The notes under the pieces are model-generated. The model did not search any database. It saw only the letters and a program-made list of their open reading frames with translations, and was not told where the DNA came from. 64,000 bases of DNA from Oscheius sp. JU75 (lineage: Eukaryota > Nematoda > Chromadorea > Rhabditida > Rhabditidae): the NCBI GenBank assembly GCA_037178855.1, contig JASJZC010000004.1, positions 7,440,001-7,504,000 of the forward strand, given 5' to 3'. Position 1 is the stretch's first letter; every line of letters begins with the position of its first letter. Of the stretch, positions 37,231-50,600 are shown piece by piece. Made by a program: the position numbers and the translations under genes.

Positions 37231-39679
37231 CTATGTACAGGCGCATCTCTTGGCGATCATGCCCGGCACCCGTGTGATGACTACCTCATTGTCTGCCCGG
37301 GTGTAGATGATCTTCAGGCTCTCGTACCTAGAAATCAGGGGGTCAGTTCAATTCCAGACTCCTAACGTACTCTGCGGGGTAGCAACAATGATGATTGGAG
37401 TCGATTTTGGCATCATTGATAATCTTACTGTGTCCAAAACGGAGCAGGTGGTGCTGGGGAGCACCACACTCTCCTCGGCACATGTAGGCATTATACTGGA
37501 TCGGAGCCAGAATGAATTTCCAGCCGAGCTTGGCAAAGTCGATCTGGAAACAGTTCAGTCAAACTCTGTCACTCAGTCTCTCTCCCTCTCTCTCACTGTC
37601 TGTCTCTCTATTTCTCTTCTCTCTAGCTGTCTGTCTCTCTGTACCTCTGTCTCTCTCTTTCTCTCTCTCACCTTCATGTCCCTCAGACAGCAACCCTTCT
37701 CATTGGATCCAGCCGGACAGTACATGTCACCCTGTCTCCTGTTCCTCTTCTTAGGCTTCTCTGTCTCCAGGATCAGAGTCGGAATGACATCCGGATTGAC
37801 CTTGGCTGATGGCTTGATAGCTCCATCAATGAGAAGATCTCTTCCGGCCTCATACTCTGCCCGAATGGTCAGCCCAACGATGGACTGTTCCTTCCAGCTC
37901 TTCAGCTCCTCCAGATCCAGATTCATCTCCAGTCTCTGAGAGGCTTCCATTCCTACTACCTGCTGGACAATTGGACTTGTCTCGACTGTTCCGTCCCCGT
38001 AGACACGGTAGATGCGGACAGTGACAGGAACAGTGTCCGGGAACTCGAGTTCACTGGACTCGAATGCTCCGACTATGGACAGATCGACGTAGAAACGGAG
38101 CTGGGCGCTGATTGCTGTAGCCAGAGTCGTCTGGCTGAAGTCGAAGGAGACGCAGTCTGTAACTGGGATCGTGAGTCACTGTCACTGTCTCTCTCACCTG
38201 GCAGTTCATTGCTGCAAGCCTCTGACAGGATCATGACCCTGTTAGCCTCATCGCCCTGACTATTCCTGTCCTCTAATAGTTCCGCAATCGTGCCAGCCGA
38301 AAGTTGCGGTACTTTGACGTGATGAAGCGGTCCCCTGAGATGCAGTTCTTGTAGCAATTTAGCCTGAAAAACTGTACTCTTCACCCGAATCAAGATCCCT
38401 TCTTTCTCTCCCCACGGATCCTACGACTTAGACCTTTTGTTTTTCCCTATCGGGGAGTCTCTAATTATGGACATGGGGAGGGCACGAGTCTATGACGTCG
38501 TAGTAGAATTCTCACAATTAAGGGTCTAGACGTGAAAGTTGAGACCGCTAGTTCGATTAAAAACGGAAGCGAGGGGGAGATGACGTTTAGGTGGTCGTTG
38601 AGAGAGACAGAGACAGAACCCTCGACATCCAATGGAAGAGAGAGACAGTGAATGTTTGTCTTCTGTAGTCCCTGTCTCTCACTCTCAGGTCGCCTTATCA
38701 TACTAGCTATACGGTCAGATTAGACTATAATACGCTCTTCCTTCTTCCATTAGGGGAGACTCTTTCAGAGATAGGAGACTTGAAAAGTTTTTGGACAGAG
38801 GTTCAAAGTTGACAGTCAGCAGTAACTAAAGTAACCCGTGTGACTACTGAAGTGATCCAGTAAGTGAACCAAAGAATTGAACTCAGGGAGCTTAGCTAAA
38901 AAAAGACAAAACGACTTCAAACTAAAATATTATTTTTTTCCCACAGAACATCAGTCACTTCCTAAAGAATACTGTAGCTTTCAATAGACTTAGTTAGGAT
39001 ACTGTAGGTTACAAACTTCACCCAGCCTACAAAACGAGTGGGGGACTATTGGAACCAACTGAGTTACAAGTTCTACAGGTAAGGATCTGGCTATCTCTCA
39101 TTCCCGAAGGGTACTGTATCTGTCATTTAGCCTACAGTAGCCCTGGGGGATCTTTCAAGAAAATACAGTACCCTTGGATGGTCCCGAAGTGACCGCAAAA
39201 GAGGCGGGAACAAAACATAAAGAGAAAAAGAGTTTTTCCAGCTGTCGTGGACTGTCTGTCGTTTTCAACAGGTCACTGTAGAAAATGACTTACAGTAATC
39301 CTAACGGTACTCTTATTGTACAGTATTGTAGGTTCCAGTGACTGAACTGGGCTGATTTTAAGTGAGGGGCTGAAGCTACCAGTACAGTACCGTAACCTTA
39401 TTGTGACCAAAAGAGGCGGGAACTGTTCAGAACTGAGAGAAGACCCGACATGTACTGTCATTTTCCTAGGTATACTGTACCCATACCATCTGTCAAAAGT
39501 GCAGTAGTAACTCTTACCTGAATACTCTGAATATAGAACTTCTCCGCGTCTTCTTGACATGTACTATTACAGTAACCACCTCCCGTCACCGACGGTGACT
39601 GCAGTGAGCTCGGTCTGATCAGGAACAGAAATGACAGAAGACCGGCTAGGGTAGAAGATGAACTAGTCCAATAGAACAT
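37231..39679 (-). CDS. daf-7: TGF-beta superfamily ligand, DAF-7-like
   Basis: Secreted growth factor precursor. Exons in transcript order: 39679-39518, 38363-38198, 38156-37672, 37543-37371, 37327-37231 (TAG). Phases close to 360 residues. Layout: signal peptide (MFYWTS start, hydrophobic LAGLLSFLFLI), propeptide of about 230 residues, dibasic cleavage site KKRNRR, and a mature domain of about 110 residues with nine cysteines in cystine-knot spacing: YC, GCCLRDMK, FAKLGWKFILAP, YNAYMCRGEC, GHSKI, HHCCYPAEY, PGMIAKRCAC. The YNAYMCRG and GHSKI segments recall C. elegans DAF-7, the dauer/food-signalling ligand acting through type I/II receptor kinases. Orthology is by resemblance only; another nematode TGF-beta (tig-type) is possible. 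The first intron (1.15 kb) is filled with TACTGTAG-like words. Confidence 0.9.
37557..37671. repeat. degenerate TCTCTGTC tract in TGF-beta intron
   Basis: About 115 bases built almost wholly from TCTCTGTC/TCTCTC words, on the plus strand. It occupies most of the 128-base intron between the cleavage-site exon and the cystine-knot exon. Confidence 0.8.
38364..39517. repeat. intron rich in TACTGTAG/CTACAGTA words
   Basis: At least ten occurrences of TACTGTA, TACAGTA or one-base variants in both orientations (for example near 38970, 39000, 39115, 39140, 39295, 39325, 39385, 39470, 39570). The same word recurs near 41895-41915. The density is well above chance for a 7-mer. Confidence 0.7.
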
Positions 39680-41662
39680 TGAGATCCAGTAGAGAGTTTA
39701 AGTACGAGAGAGAGAGTCACCGGTTACGAGAATGCGACGAAATGGGGCGGAGCCGGCTTTGAGATCGTCGTAGTCCCGCCTCTCACTCTCCGCATCTCAA
39801 AGCCTGGGAATTACTATGGGAAATCGGAAAAAAGGGATAGAGTTTTATTTACACCTCTCTGGATATATATAAAATGTCACAACCGTGTAAAACCGTAGTC
39901 ACCGGGGGGAAGGGTGAAGAAATGAACAGAGGACGAAGAAGAAGAGTCAAGCATCGGAAGAGATTCCGTCCTTTGATCGAGGCTGAAAATACTCTTGTTT
40001 ACGGGTTTTTGAGAATTGACAGTGTGGGAGAGAGGGGCTCAGTGATCTCTGTCACTGTCGAGCTACTCTCGACTGTCTATCTGTCAGCCTGTTTCCGCCT
40101 ACCAATTGTCTGGTTCAGACTATCACTTGATCTGTCACTCTCTGTTGCATTCTAGTGAGTCTGCCCTCTCGCTCTCAGTCTCTGTCAAATTTTGACCAGT
40201 GTTTCGATTCAGGTGATTACAATTAAAGTATCTTTGAAAACAGTTCTACTGGAAGACAGACTCTTGATTGACTATCTCGCTTCTGGGTATTGGAACTGAC
40301 TCTCTCTACTGGATACATGGTTGGCTACTATCGCTTCTCTCTGTCCAAAGAAGTCCCACAACTTGACACTTATCCCCCACTTTTACACAGAATTCTCGTG
40401 GGAAAAGCCTATTTCAGAGTTACTCTCTCTCTCTCTAAATCCACAACAAAACAAGTCAATCCGGGTCGGGATTTGTGTTTTTCTGTTACACAGTATTTAG
40501 TAACTAATTCCTTCGTAAAAATGTCATGTTATCCACTGAAAAAGAGAGACAGAGAGAAGCCTGAAGGGATAACAATATGTGTGGGTGTCTCTACACATGT
40601 TGAAGAAGAGGATGAGAGGTTTTATTTGCGCCTCTCTCGCCCCCTCGACAAGTTAATGGATCATCGTAAGGGGAAAGCTGGCTACTGACTCACACCAAAT
40701 CTTTGATTCTTTCTTTCTTCGTGTTTTTTTTCAGAACTGTCTTGACTTGTTTTGGATTGAGAGACAGAGTCTGTCATGCTAAAATAGGCTTTTCCCACTA
40801 AAGGGGGATAAAGGCATTATGGAGAATTAGGTCGGTTGCCTTTACTCTGTGTCTCATACTGTCACCTATCCTTTGTCTGTCAGTTGCCACTGTGTCTGAC
40901 GGCCCTTTCTCTATTTCTGTTCCTAGTTTTTCACTCAATTACTGTCCGTCAAATTGATAGCGTTGATGGACAAAGACTGTAACGGTCCAGATATCTCTGC
41001 CTCTGTTCTTATCTCTTATCGTCTCTTATCTGTTCCCGTCTCAATTGTCTTTTACTTTCTATAGTCACTGTCTCTTATTCCCATACGCTATCTCCGTTTG
41101 TCTGTTCCTCACTGCCTCCCCTGTCTCGGTCTCTTGTACGGTGCCTGTAACATACTGTCTCTGTTTTTCCCATTTCAGTCACTGTCTCTCTTACTCTATT
41201 TCCCTTCCTACGCGCTCACAAGTTTACGAAATCATGTTTTCCTGATCTATCCCCTCTCGTGAGAATAGTCTGAGAACAGGGGGAAGGGGGACCCGGATAT
41301 TGCGTAAACGAGTAGTCTATTACGTCTATTAGAATTTTCTTCCTGTCTCGGTCTGTCTTTCTCTGTCCCTGCCCCTGTGTCTCTGCTCTTCTGCCTCTCT
41401 ATCTCTCTCTGTTCCTGTCCGTGTCCCTTTCCCTCTATCTGTCTCTTCCTCTCTTTCCCAAGATTCCCATAGCCTATTACTATCAGCGCTCTTTAAAGGT
41501 CTTGTTTCTCTTATCTACTGTGCCAATACGAAGGGGTCCACGTGTTCAATAATACCGTAATAGACCTACCAAGACAAAAAGGGAAGCCGGAAGAGAACGA
41601 AGTGATTGCTGTAGCAGGGCATCCGAAATCGTAGCGGATCTGCAACTGTCGAGTTTTAGTGC
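39680..41662. other. spacer between TRAPPC11 and the TGF-beta gene
   Basis: About 2 kb of non-coding DNA carrying the TGF-beta promoter, since both genes are on the minus strand. It has scattered CTCTGTC words and stop-rich frames. I see no supported gene. Confidence 0.5.
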
Positions 41663-44600
41663 TTAAAAATATGGGTAACAGTACTTGAGAGCAGGACAGG
41701 GGAACATAAGACGTCCACCTGTGAGAGCCATCACAACGATGTCAATTTGTCGACTGCGGGCCGGCAGAAGACGGAAATTTACCTGGAAAATGGGAGCTGT
41801 TATTCGAAAAATACTATCTTTAGGTGGTTGTAACAGGCATGGGATAACCTATTTTAGAGAGATATACTTCTTTTACCGGGAAGTAAAACATAGGAAGTTT
41901 TACAGTAGGTACAGTAGGCCTTCAGGGATTGATTTCATGGTAGCTGTTTCCAGGTTTCAACCTACAGTAGTTCAGTTGGTGCGCAGTGACCGTCTAAGCG
42001 GTTACCTGTTCAAAGGACGCATAGGAGCTCTTTTGACAGAGTTACTCTCGTATCGAACTCAGCCGTTCGAGCAAATTGTGAGAGATTACGACATAGGTTG
42101 GCTGCGTATTCAATCTTTGTCTGCTACAATACATTAAACGGGAAAACTACATTGGATACTCAGTCAAGGATACGCAGCCAAATAGCTGCAAAATTAGGAC
42201 GTTTCAAGGCTTAATGAGGCAGCCAAGCTGACTAATGGTTACATTAGATACTCAGTCAGGATTTTGGCAGGGAACTGAACATGTGATTGGCGATATTGGT
42301 AACTCATTGGATACTCAGCTAAATTCTTGTCAGGAAAGTTCGATCTACAGTCAAGTTTCTATCAAAAGACAGAGGCAGCGTGACATAAAATATTCAGTCA
42401 AGCTACGCAACCAAAATTGTAGAATTACTACAATCTTTAAAAAAGAGCTAGATCACAATATAAACTGCTGCTACCAATGGAAAGCTTACCGGGTTTCAGA
42501 AAGTATTACGGTCAACTTATACCTTCTTCTCACCCGATTGTGCAGTAATCCCTTCTTACATAAGATCCCCAAACAGCCCTTACTTTCCTGTTTTTTATTT
42601 TCATAGGCTAATACCCCAATAAAAAATCTGAAAAGTACTAAGAAAATCTGCCTAAAGTCCTGGGCTGTTTTGTAAACATCGGTAACGCTCTGTGTACGAT
42701 TAGTTCCACTATCCCCCGGGGCTAATCACTGTCAAATTCGAGAGAGCGAGACTAGTACGTAGGGGAAAGCCTCTGTAAGTCTGTTTTCTTCTCTCTCTCG
42801 ACACCAATAATCACACCCACCAGCAGTTGGAATTGTTTTGTGGGAGATTATTCCCTCTTTGTCTTTGGGAGAGAGAGGGAGAGAGGAGAGACATAGCCTG
42901 GATGGAAAAAGTGTCCGTGTGGACTTATTGTCAACTAATGTATCCTCCTGATTATCGGGGAGCAAGCACTTTCATGGATCCTAGAAGTACCAAAGACGGG
43001 CGCAATGCGAACGTGTCATTTTGACTTTGAAGTGCGCACCAACTCGTATAACATACAGGCTGCGTATCAGAATTGACTACGGTAACTTGCCGATACAGTC
43101 TTGTCTTATATGAGTACTTGGATCAGACAGAGAGACAGGGCGAGTCATTGTCACTGTATTTTACAGTAGGTGACAGGGGCAGTAAGGAAGATTGGAAACG
43201 TGGCCATGGATGTAAGAGACACTGACAGTTTCTTACCTTCTTATCCCCACAATACATGAAATTCTCCATAAAGTCGAAAGTGGCGGTCAGGTCGATGACT
43301 TCCTCCGTCGTATTGGTCAGCGTGTACTGGATTTTGATGGCTTGGCGGACCACGGAGGGAGCATTGTCCACTTTGGCTGCGACTGTGACAGGACATCCAA
43401 TGACCGGGAGACGACAGAGTGCAGAGACCGAGCGGACAGCTGTCTCACTCCCGACTCTGAAAAAAAAAATGGATGATTCCCCGCCAAAATTTGAGTGAGT
43501 TTGATCCTAACGCCAGTTTTGGAAAATTCAAATACCCCGCCTGATTCGAACCGGAGTGATTTTTCGTCCATTGTAAAATTTACATTTTGACGCCAATTTT
43601 AAAATTTAGCTTTTTTAGCGCTATTTTGCTGAAATTTCCGTCTTATTTGCACTTCCGCCTCTAAGCCGACTTTTACTATACCTTTATCCAGGCTCAAAGC
43701 GGCTCGTCAACACGGAAATGACGCCATTTCTAAAACTGACAAAGTAATTGTCAGAATTATGTCATAGCCTCCACGTCAAAGTTCTAGAGGGCAAGGTCCT
43801 TCTGCGTAACCTACTGGGTCTAATAGGCAGTTAGAGATAGGGGGCAATCGGCGACTTTTCCAGGCCGGCAATTTGAAGCTCTTGAAAGGAGAACAAGGTG
43901 AAGATCGGGTAAAGGGCGTCTGGTCTCTCGCTCTGATTGTAGGAAGCGGGTATGATATCAGTGAATGAAGAGAGTTGGGAAGGGTACTTGATATAAATTG
44001 TACTTCTGGACAGGGTGAACACGTACCCTAGTCCGAAAATAGCGCGCCAATTCTCTTTACGCATATACAAAGATCTTTAAGGAATTGGGCTGCGTATCGG
44101 AGCCAATGAATAAGAGTTCGTGCGCGGCTTTTTTGTTGTTCGGATGCCCATTATCACAAACCCAGTTTTTTTCAGCGTAGACCAGCAAGAAGGCTTAGTG
44201 TAGCCCGTTCAGTCTGAAGGCCCAATGAAATTTCTAGAAAAACTCCGTTTTAGGTACATTGAACTGGAGAAAAGTTTTCCAAAAGTTGCGTTACATAATA
44301 GGCTATAAGATTGATCGGAATAAATCGAGTTCATGCTCAAAGAAGCAACTTTTTCTGTCATATTCAAAGTACCTGACGTTTGAATTCTATGCGAATGAAT
44401 AAGAGTGGATGCGTACCATTATTCGCCGTTCGGGTTACGGTTTAACAGAACATCCTCAAACTATTATGATTTTTTTTTTCGAATAAAGCGAGTCTTGCTC
44501 TCGGTATTTCTCTGCTATATACAACTACACGGCCAAACTGGTGACGACCACTTAGCGCAGTCGCTAAGAGTTAAGAGTACAGATCCAAACGAGTCTGGTT

Positions 44601-47600
44601 CGATCTTCAGGCCTTCCAAAAGTTTGCCTTTTTCCACGGAAAGCTCAAGATCACCTTCCGAAGGTTACTGATATTGAATTTTCGGTCAAAATCTAATCGA
44701 ATCTCGCAACTACAATATGTTAAAGTTAATCAGCCGATATCAAGATGTGTAACACGCTAGACAGGCTTTGAAAGGCTGCCAAACCTGGTCACATTTGACA
44801 GATTTCGGTCCTCAGATCAAGAATCCTATTGCTTTTGCCTACCGAACTCCATCGAAATGCTTTCGATAGCACCCGGTTCAGACCTTATATCGCTTTGCAA
44901 ACCTTCTCCATATCCTATGTTTCTTGAGACCTTCACTTCCATCCTCTCCCTCTTTTTGTCTATAAAAAACCACATTTTCTCCTACGTTTTCCAAGTAGCT
45001 CTATGCCCATTTCGTCACAGGGAGCCTGCAGTTGACTCGTACTCTGATTGTCTAGATTAAAAAAAAGGAGGGCGAATCTGAATCTAATTCCAGTTCCTAG
45101 CACAATGTTCAATCCAAGATTCCCAGAAAATTGGCCCCAAAAAAACTGGACATTTGTCATCGTGAACTTTCTCAGCCGGAAACTGATAGGATTGGAGGGA
45201 TTATCATTATCTTTTCGCCTTCCTCGAATTAATCGAGGGGAGAAACCTTAGGAGATGATTACACATTTTTGGAGAAATGAAGGGGGAGAGATATGCTATC
45301 TGCTTATCTTTTGTTGATTTTTGGGGGTTCATTGGGAGTAAGCAAATAAGAAGGAAGAGAGTCAGAGGTGCGAAAGATTATCGTGGTCTTGAGGAAAGAC
45401 AGTGGACGGGAGTTCAAGTTTAATGGAAATTTTTAGAATTTTGTATTGCAATTTCGTATACTGTAAGCTAGAAGAACAAAAAATCATCGTGGAATAGGAT
45501 GGCTGTCGAACACCCCAGTACCCTTCCGAGACAATCCCTTGCTGGATGGGAAAATCTCTAAAGTGTCGTATAGTTATGGTTTTGGAAACTAACAAAATAG
45601 TAGTCAGCTAAGTATCTGCTCCAGATTTGAGCTAACTAATTGAACTTCGATCACAGTAAGTTTAAAAAAAAAGGTGTAGTCGAGAAGAGGATCCAAACTC
45701 CTGTTCCAGATTACTTCCAGATTACCGAACAACGCTCTTAGCCACTAAACCATTTGTGCAAATTTTAAGCGGTTTAAAGATCCAAAAAAGCCGAAAGACT
45801 TGAAAACAGATCAGTTCACCGGGAAGAGAATCCGATTCCCGGACCTCTAGATAACTATGACATTCTCTTAGCCATCAGGCTATTTGTGCAAATCGGTTCA
45901 AACAACCCAAACTGATCAAACGTACACCATATTTGGACGCCAAAAACTGCATTCATTTGTAACTCAAAGTATAAATACACTTGTACTTATAGAATATCAC
46001 GGCTCTTAGAAGAGAATGATCTTTAGTCTCGTATTACTACAGGACGTGCTGCGCTAGTCCAGTACGCAATTCTTCATTCAGAAGACTTGTTGCGGACCAT
46101 CATGGAAAAGAAGGTCGTCTAGTGATATTCCCTTTCGTTCACCCTACTCTTCCCCTCATTTTATAGCCTGGTAGGTCATTGCTTGGTTGATACTCCGTCA
46201 CTGCCTCACGTAGAAAGGGTGGAGCACTGCTCTGAAACGACCTCTACCTGTTCTGGAAGAAGGCCACTTTCACATATGTCGCTTATTACATAGTGCACCT
46301 ACTACGGAAAAGGGGTTATTTTTCTGCAGCCCTGAGTGGTGTGATAGGAGCATAACTCTCACAGCAGTTTGCTACTAGACGTCCCGGTAAGTAGGCATAG
46401 CCTTGAGTGTTATAAACTCAGTTATTCCTATAAGACAATACTTATTACCTTCCGCGATCTCCCTTTACTTTCTCTCACATTGATGTGAATAATGTTTGTT
46501 TTCGTACAACTGAATATCCTAATCTTCGAACAGGACTCCTAATGAGGAGCATCCGCTTACCTCTTCCATTCGACAGCCAGCCTCCCGAGCGGCGTCTCGA
46601 CATCCTCCTCTGTGGAACTGACAGCCACGGCTTTGCAAAAGCTGATGACATCATCCGCACTGAGATCTTCTAAACATCAGATTGTGGCAGCCAATCCCCA
46701 ACATAACAACTGACCTTCGACAGATTTGGAATTGTGCTCGTCGTGATGCACTGCCGTCACTACATCCGCCTACAAAATGAGAGGGATCTTTAGTAGGAAA
46801 AATGTGATTGCTCGTACCAGGAGCCACTCGATTCTTGTGACGACAATATCCGCATTCGATCTGATGTCAGCCTTCAGAATGTGCTCATTGTGATTCAGAA
46901 GGGCATCAACGGGAATTCCCTGAATTTAAAAAAAAAAATTAATGCTGATAGCGTAAATGGCGCAGTGCCAAGTAGCGTGTCTATAAAACTAAGGGTTCCA
47001 GGTTCAGATCCCGGTCTGAAAATTATATGCTCCTACATAGTTTTCTAACACTTTTGCATTTTTTTTTCTCGGTGAGTCCTAGGGATGAATCTTGTTTTCC
47101 CGGGTGGCAACGGGCTAAGAAATCCTCTTATTACGAAACCGAACACCCCCTAAATTCGTGAAGAGGGATCATCATGAAAGTTTAAGTCGGGTCCATGGTT
47201 GGGATACAAAAACAGCATGTTTTAGGGGGGACTCTGCACGTTTACCGTTAAAAAGAAAGCTAATAGAAGCACCGTCTTACGTAAGGATATGCGCAATAGC
47301 TTATTCGCGTTTTTCGGGGTCAAGACGACTTTTCTGACCTTCTGATGTACTTCAAAGCTGAAAGAAAGATCAAGGGCTACAACTTTGGAGAGCATCGGAA
47401 AGCCAAATTTTCAGACGGGGCCGGGTCGCAGGATCGAACCCGGTACATTTAGATTCGTAATCTGACTGCTAGCCGACTACGCCATATAGTCCATTTCCAA
47501 CGAATAGCGGTAGTGAGCCAATTTTTTTTTAAAGGTTTTTCGAAAACGAGATTTCGGGTCCCAAACCTCGAAAAAATGCGGCGCGAATACGTAATTGCGT

Positions 47601-50600
47601 ATTTCTTACGTAAGGAAGTGCTTCTATTAGACATTTTACGGTATATAGAGTAAAAAGTAGGGGACATAATTGTTTAAAAATAACCTACATTCATTGTCAT
47701 AATCTGACTGCTGATCGTAAAGGGATCCCTGGCACAGACTGAGAGTCGCAGCTTGCTGATTCGGCGTTGTGTCTCGCTGGGCACGAGATGGGAAGCTTCT
47801 AGACAGAGTTCCATATCGCCGACGAGCTGGGCCGAGAAGCGAATGGGCACGAAAATCTGAAAAAAAAAAAAGTGATTAACGTATTAGGTTTTGTGCCGCT
47901 GGCTAAAAATTTTCTAGTTTTCTAATCTTTACAAACTTTCCTGTTTTCCACTGATTGTGTTCCACCAAATGCCTCATTTTTCCGGTATTTCAGGTTTTTA
48001 GCATGAACCAGTTTAGGTTTTACCTTGAACTGACTAAGTTTCCAACAACTTATAAAGAGGGAAGTTTGTTACGGGATTCGTTCACCTATATGGACTGTTC
48101 CTTTAAACAGCATTATGAAGCGCCTTTGGGTATACGAGGAGCCTCGCACTGTCGACGAGTTTCTAATTTCAGCTAAAAAAAATTATTAAAATCGAAGTAA
48201 TAGAAGAGTCGACAAAACCAGGATGATGAAAACGACTTTTTTCCGTGTGTACATTATCAAATATCAAGAGTACTATACCGAGAGTCAGAATGTACTGCAA
48301 ACAGGTTTTTCGCCCAAAATTTTATCTACTATATGGTGAATTCTACTGTATCGGGTATCTACTATTTCCAGAGTTGACTGTATGTTTTTTTTTAACTCGA
48401 CGTGTAAAATAACCGTGAGTTTGCCCGAAAAAGAAGATGCAAATACAGGTGATTTATACCGTTGCGATCTGAGCGGATTTAGAGGTGCATTTCACTTCCT
48501 AGAGCGTTATTTTATACGTGGAGTTCAGACTATAGTCTATTCAGGAACGGGGTAGCCGGCGGTATACTGTAGAATTTTTCCTCGCGGCACCCGCCGGGCC
48601 AGTCCTTTAACATTTGGCAGCGGCAAGCCTTTCTATATTCTTCGATTGTTCTCGTCCCATCTAAGCTACAGCGAGAATTTAAAAACAGATTATGACTGTA
48701 TGCTGACAATACATCCTGTCTAGAGCCAGATATCCGATAGTCCTGTCAAAATTTCCGTCTCGCGCTTGACCTAGAGCACACTACGCTTCTTGTACGCTTT
48801 TCTAGCACCAAGAGCTCATCTACTTGAGTGGTCTCTGCTTCTGCAATTTGGCGCACCAAATCCTGCTTTAAAATCGACGAGGGGGGATGCGATTAATTGC
48901 GTAGTCATATAAAAAGGGTTCTCTTCCTCATTGGACGTTCCCATTTGGAAACTTTTTATGCTTTTTGATGAAATTAGTGGGATCTTTTGGCGCCATCCAA
49001 AAAAGGCAAGGGTTTAGGCGCCATCTTGGTTCAAAAAGATGAGAACATTTAGTTTTTTCTTGCACAAAAAGAAGAAACTGACTGTTTGTCCAATTTCAAC
49101 CGTCGAAGGACAGGCGATTGGAATGATGAGCTCGGAGCGGAGATCATTCGAATCGTCGACGAAGATGACAGCACTGCCGGCCACGCTGGACTGGGTATTC
49201 CGGTTGAATTCGAGTCTGAAATGTATAGTAATGGTGCTGGTTCGAAACTTTGACAGAGCATGAGCCCTTGAATTTTGGCAAGAAAAGGATTCAGCTCGCT
49301 TTTTCTTGAGCAGATCTTAAACGTGATTTTCGGAGCAAAAAAAAAAACTTGGGTTACGAACAGTGAAGACAGCTCAGACTGCTACACAAACCCGATTTCG
49401 GCAAGGTTACGGTAATGTTTAGCTTTTTCCTAGGGTCTTCTTAAGCGACAAAAAGGGCAAAGAATACCAACCGAAGATCCTGAACCGGTCTGCTAGTCGT
49501 GTTCTTCAGCTGCAGCGTGGCTTTGGCCACTTCACCTACGAGACAGCTCACTTTTAGCTCCCCGTCCGCCTCGATTCCACCGCTCTGCCTGCCAAATTTG
49601 AGACTTGTACTGCCACAGGGCAGAGGACGCTTTTTGGAAGAGGAATCGTTAACCAGGAGGGCTCGAAGGTTTCCTTGGTTGCTGGTCAGCTCGAGAACAA
49701 CTTTGGAAATCTGAAAATTTGAGCACTTCAGACGAAATTTGTTGGTAGAGATTACGTCAATGGTCTCAAGATCATGGAGAGCAGCTTTCGAGAGTTCCAG
49801 CTGACAGACGTAAGTGGTGGAGAATTGTGGCTCGAGGACGATGTTCTGGAAATCTTTCGTTAAAGTTTTCGTAGAGTGTGATCAAAAGAATTCCAATTAC
49901 AGGGTATTTTGTATAGGAAGAGATCACGAAAAATATAGAATTCGGTGCCTGAACTAAAGGAGTATCCCTACTATGATTCTATGAAGATGACTGGATGCTA
50001 CTTATTATCAACAGTACAGTCCTGTTACTGAATCCAGACGTCAACTAAAGCCACATGAAGAGATATTTTGAACTAGACTTCCTAATTTCGGCCAATAAAA
50101 GGGGGGTCCTTTCTGTCAAGAGATAGCTACTGGTTCGAGGTGGATGAGTCGTGATAAAATCGGATCAGGAACTAGAACTTACGAAAAGTCCACCTTACAG
50201 AAATCAAGCTATTTTTCATCCTGCTAAAACCGTATCAGTGTTTATATTGATTAGAAAACAATTAGCTATAGGCTTTAACTTCAGTATTTCTCCTTCATTT
50301 CCTTATTGGATTCAAAAGCAGTCCTTTCCCACGCTTGTTTTCACCTCCCAGCGGATGCTATTACTAATTCACTCAGACAGAATAATAAAAAAAAGCAGCT
50401 TTTCAGCTGATTTAAATCCACTAATTCAAAAAGAAAAACAAGGCTCCGAGTTTGTCCAGATTATCCATTGATATGGTCATTTTATCACCAATTTTAGGGC
50501 AAATAATAGGGGAAAACTCACATTAATTTCACAGGTCAGCTCCGATTTCGCGTCGACTGCTGCTCGGAGGGGTGCAGCCAATGGTCTCGTTTCGCTGCTG

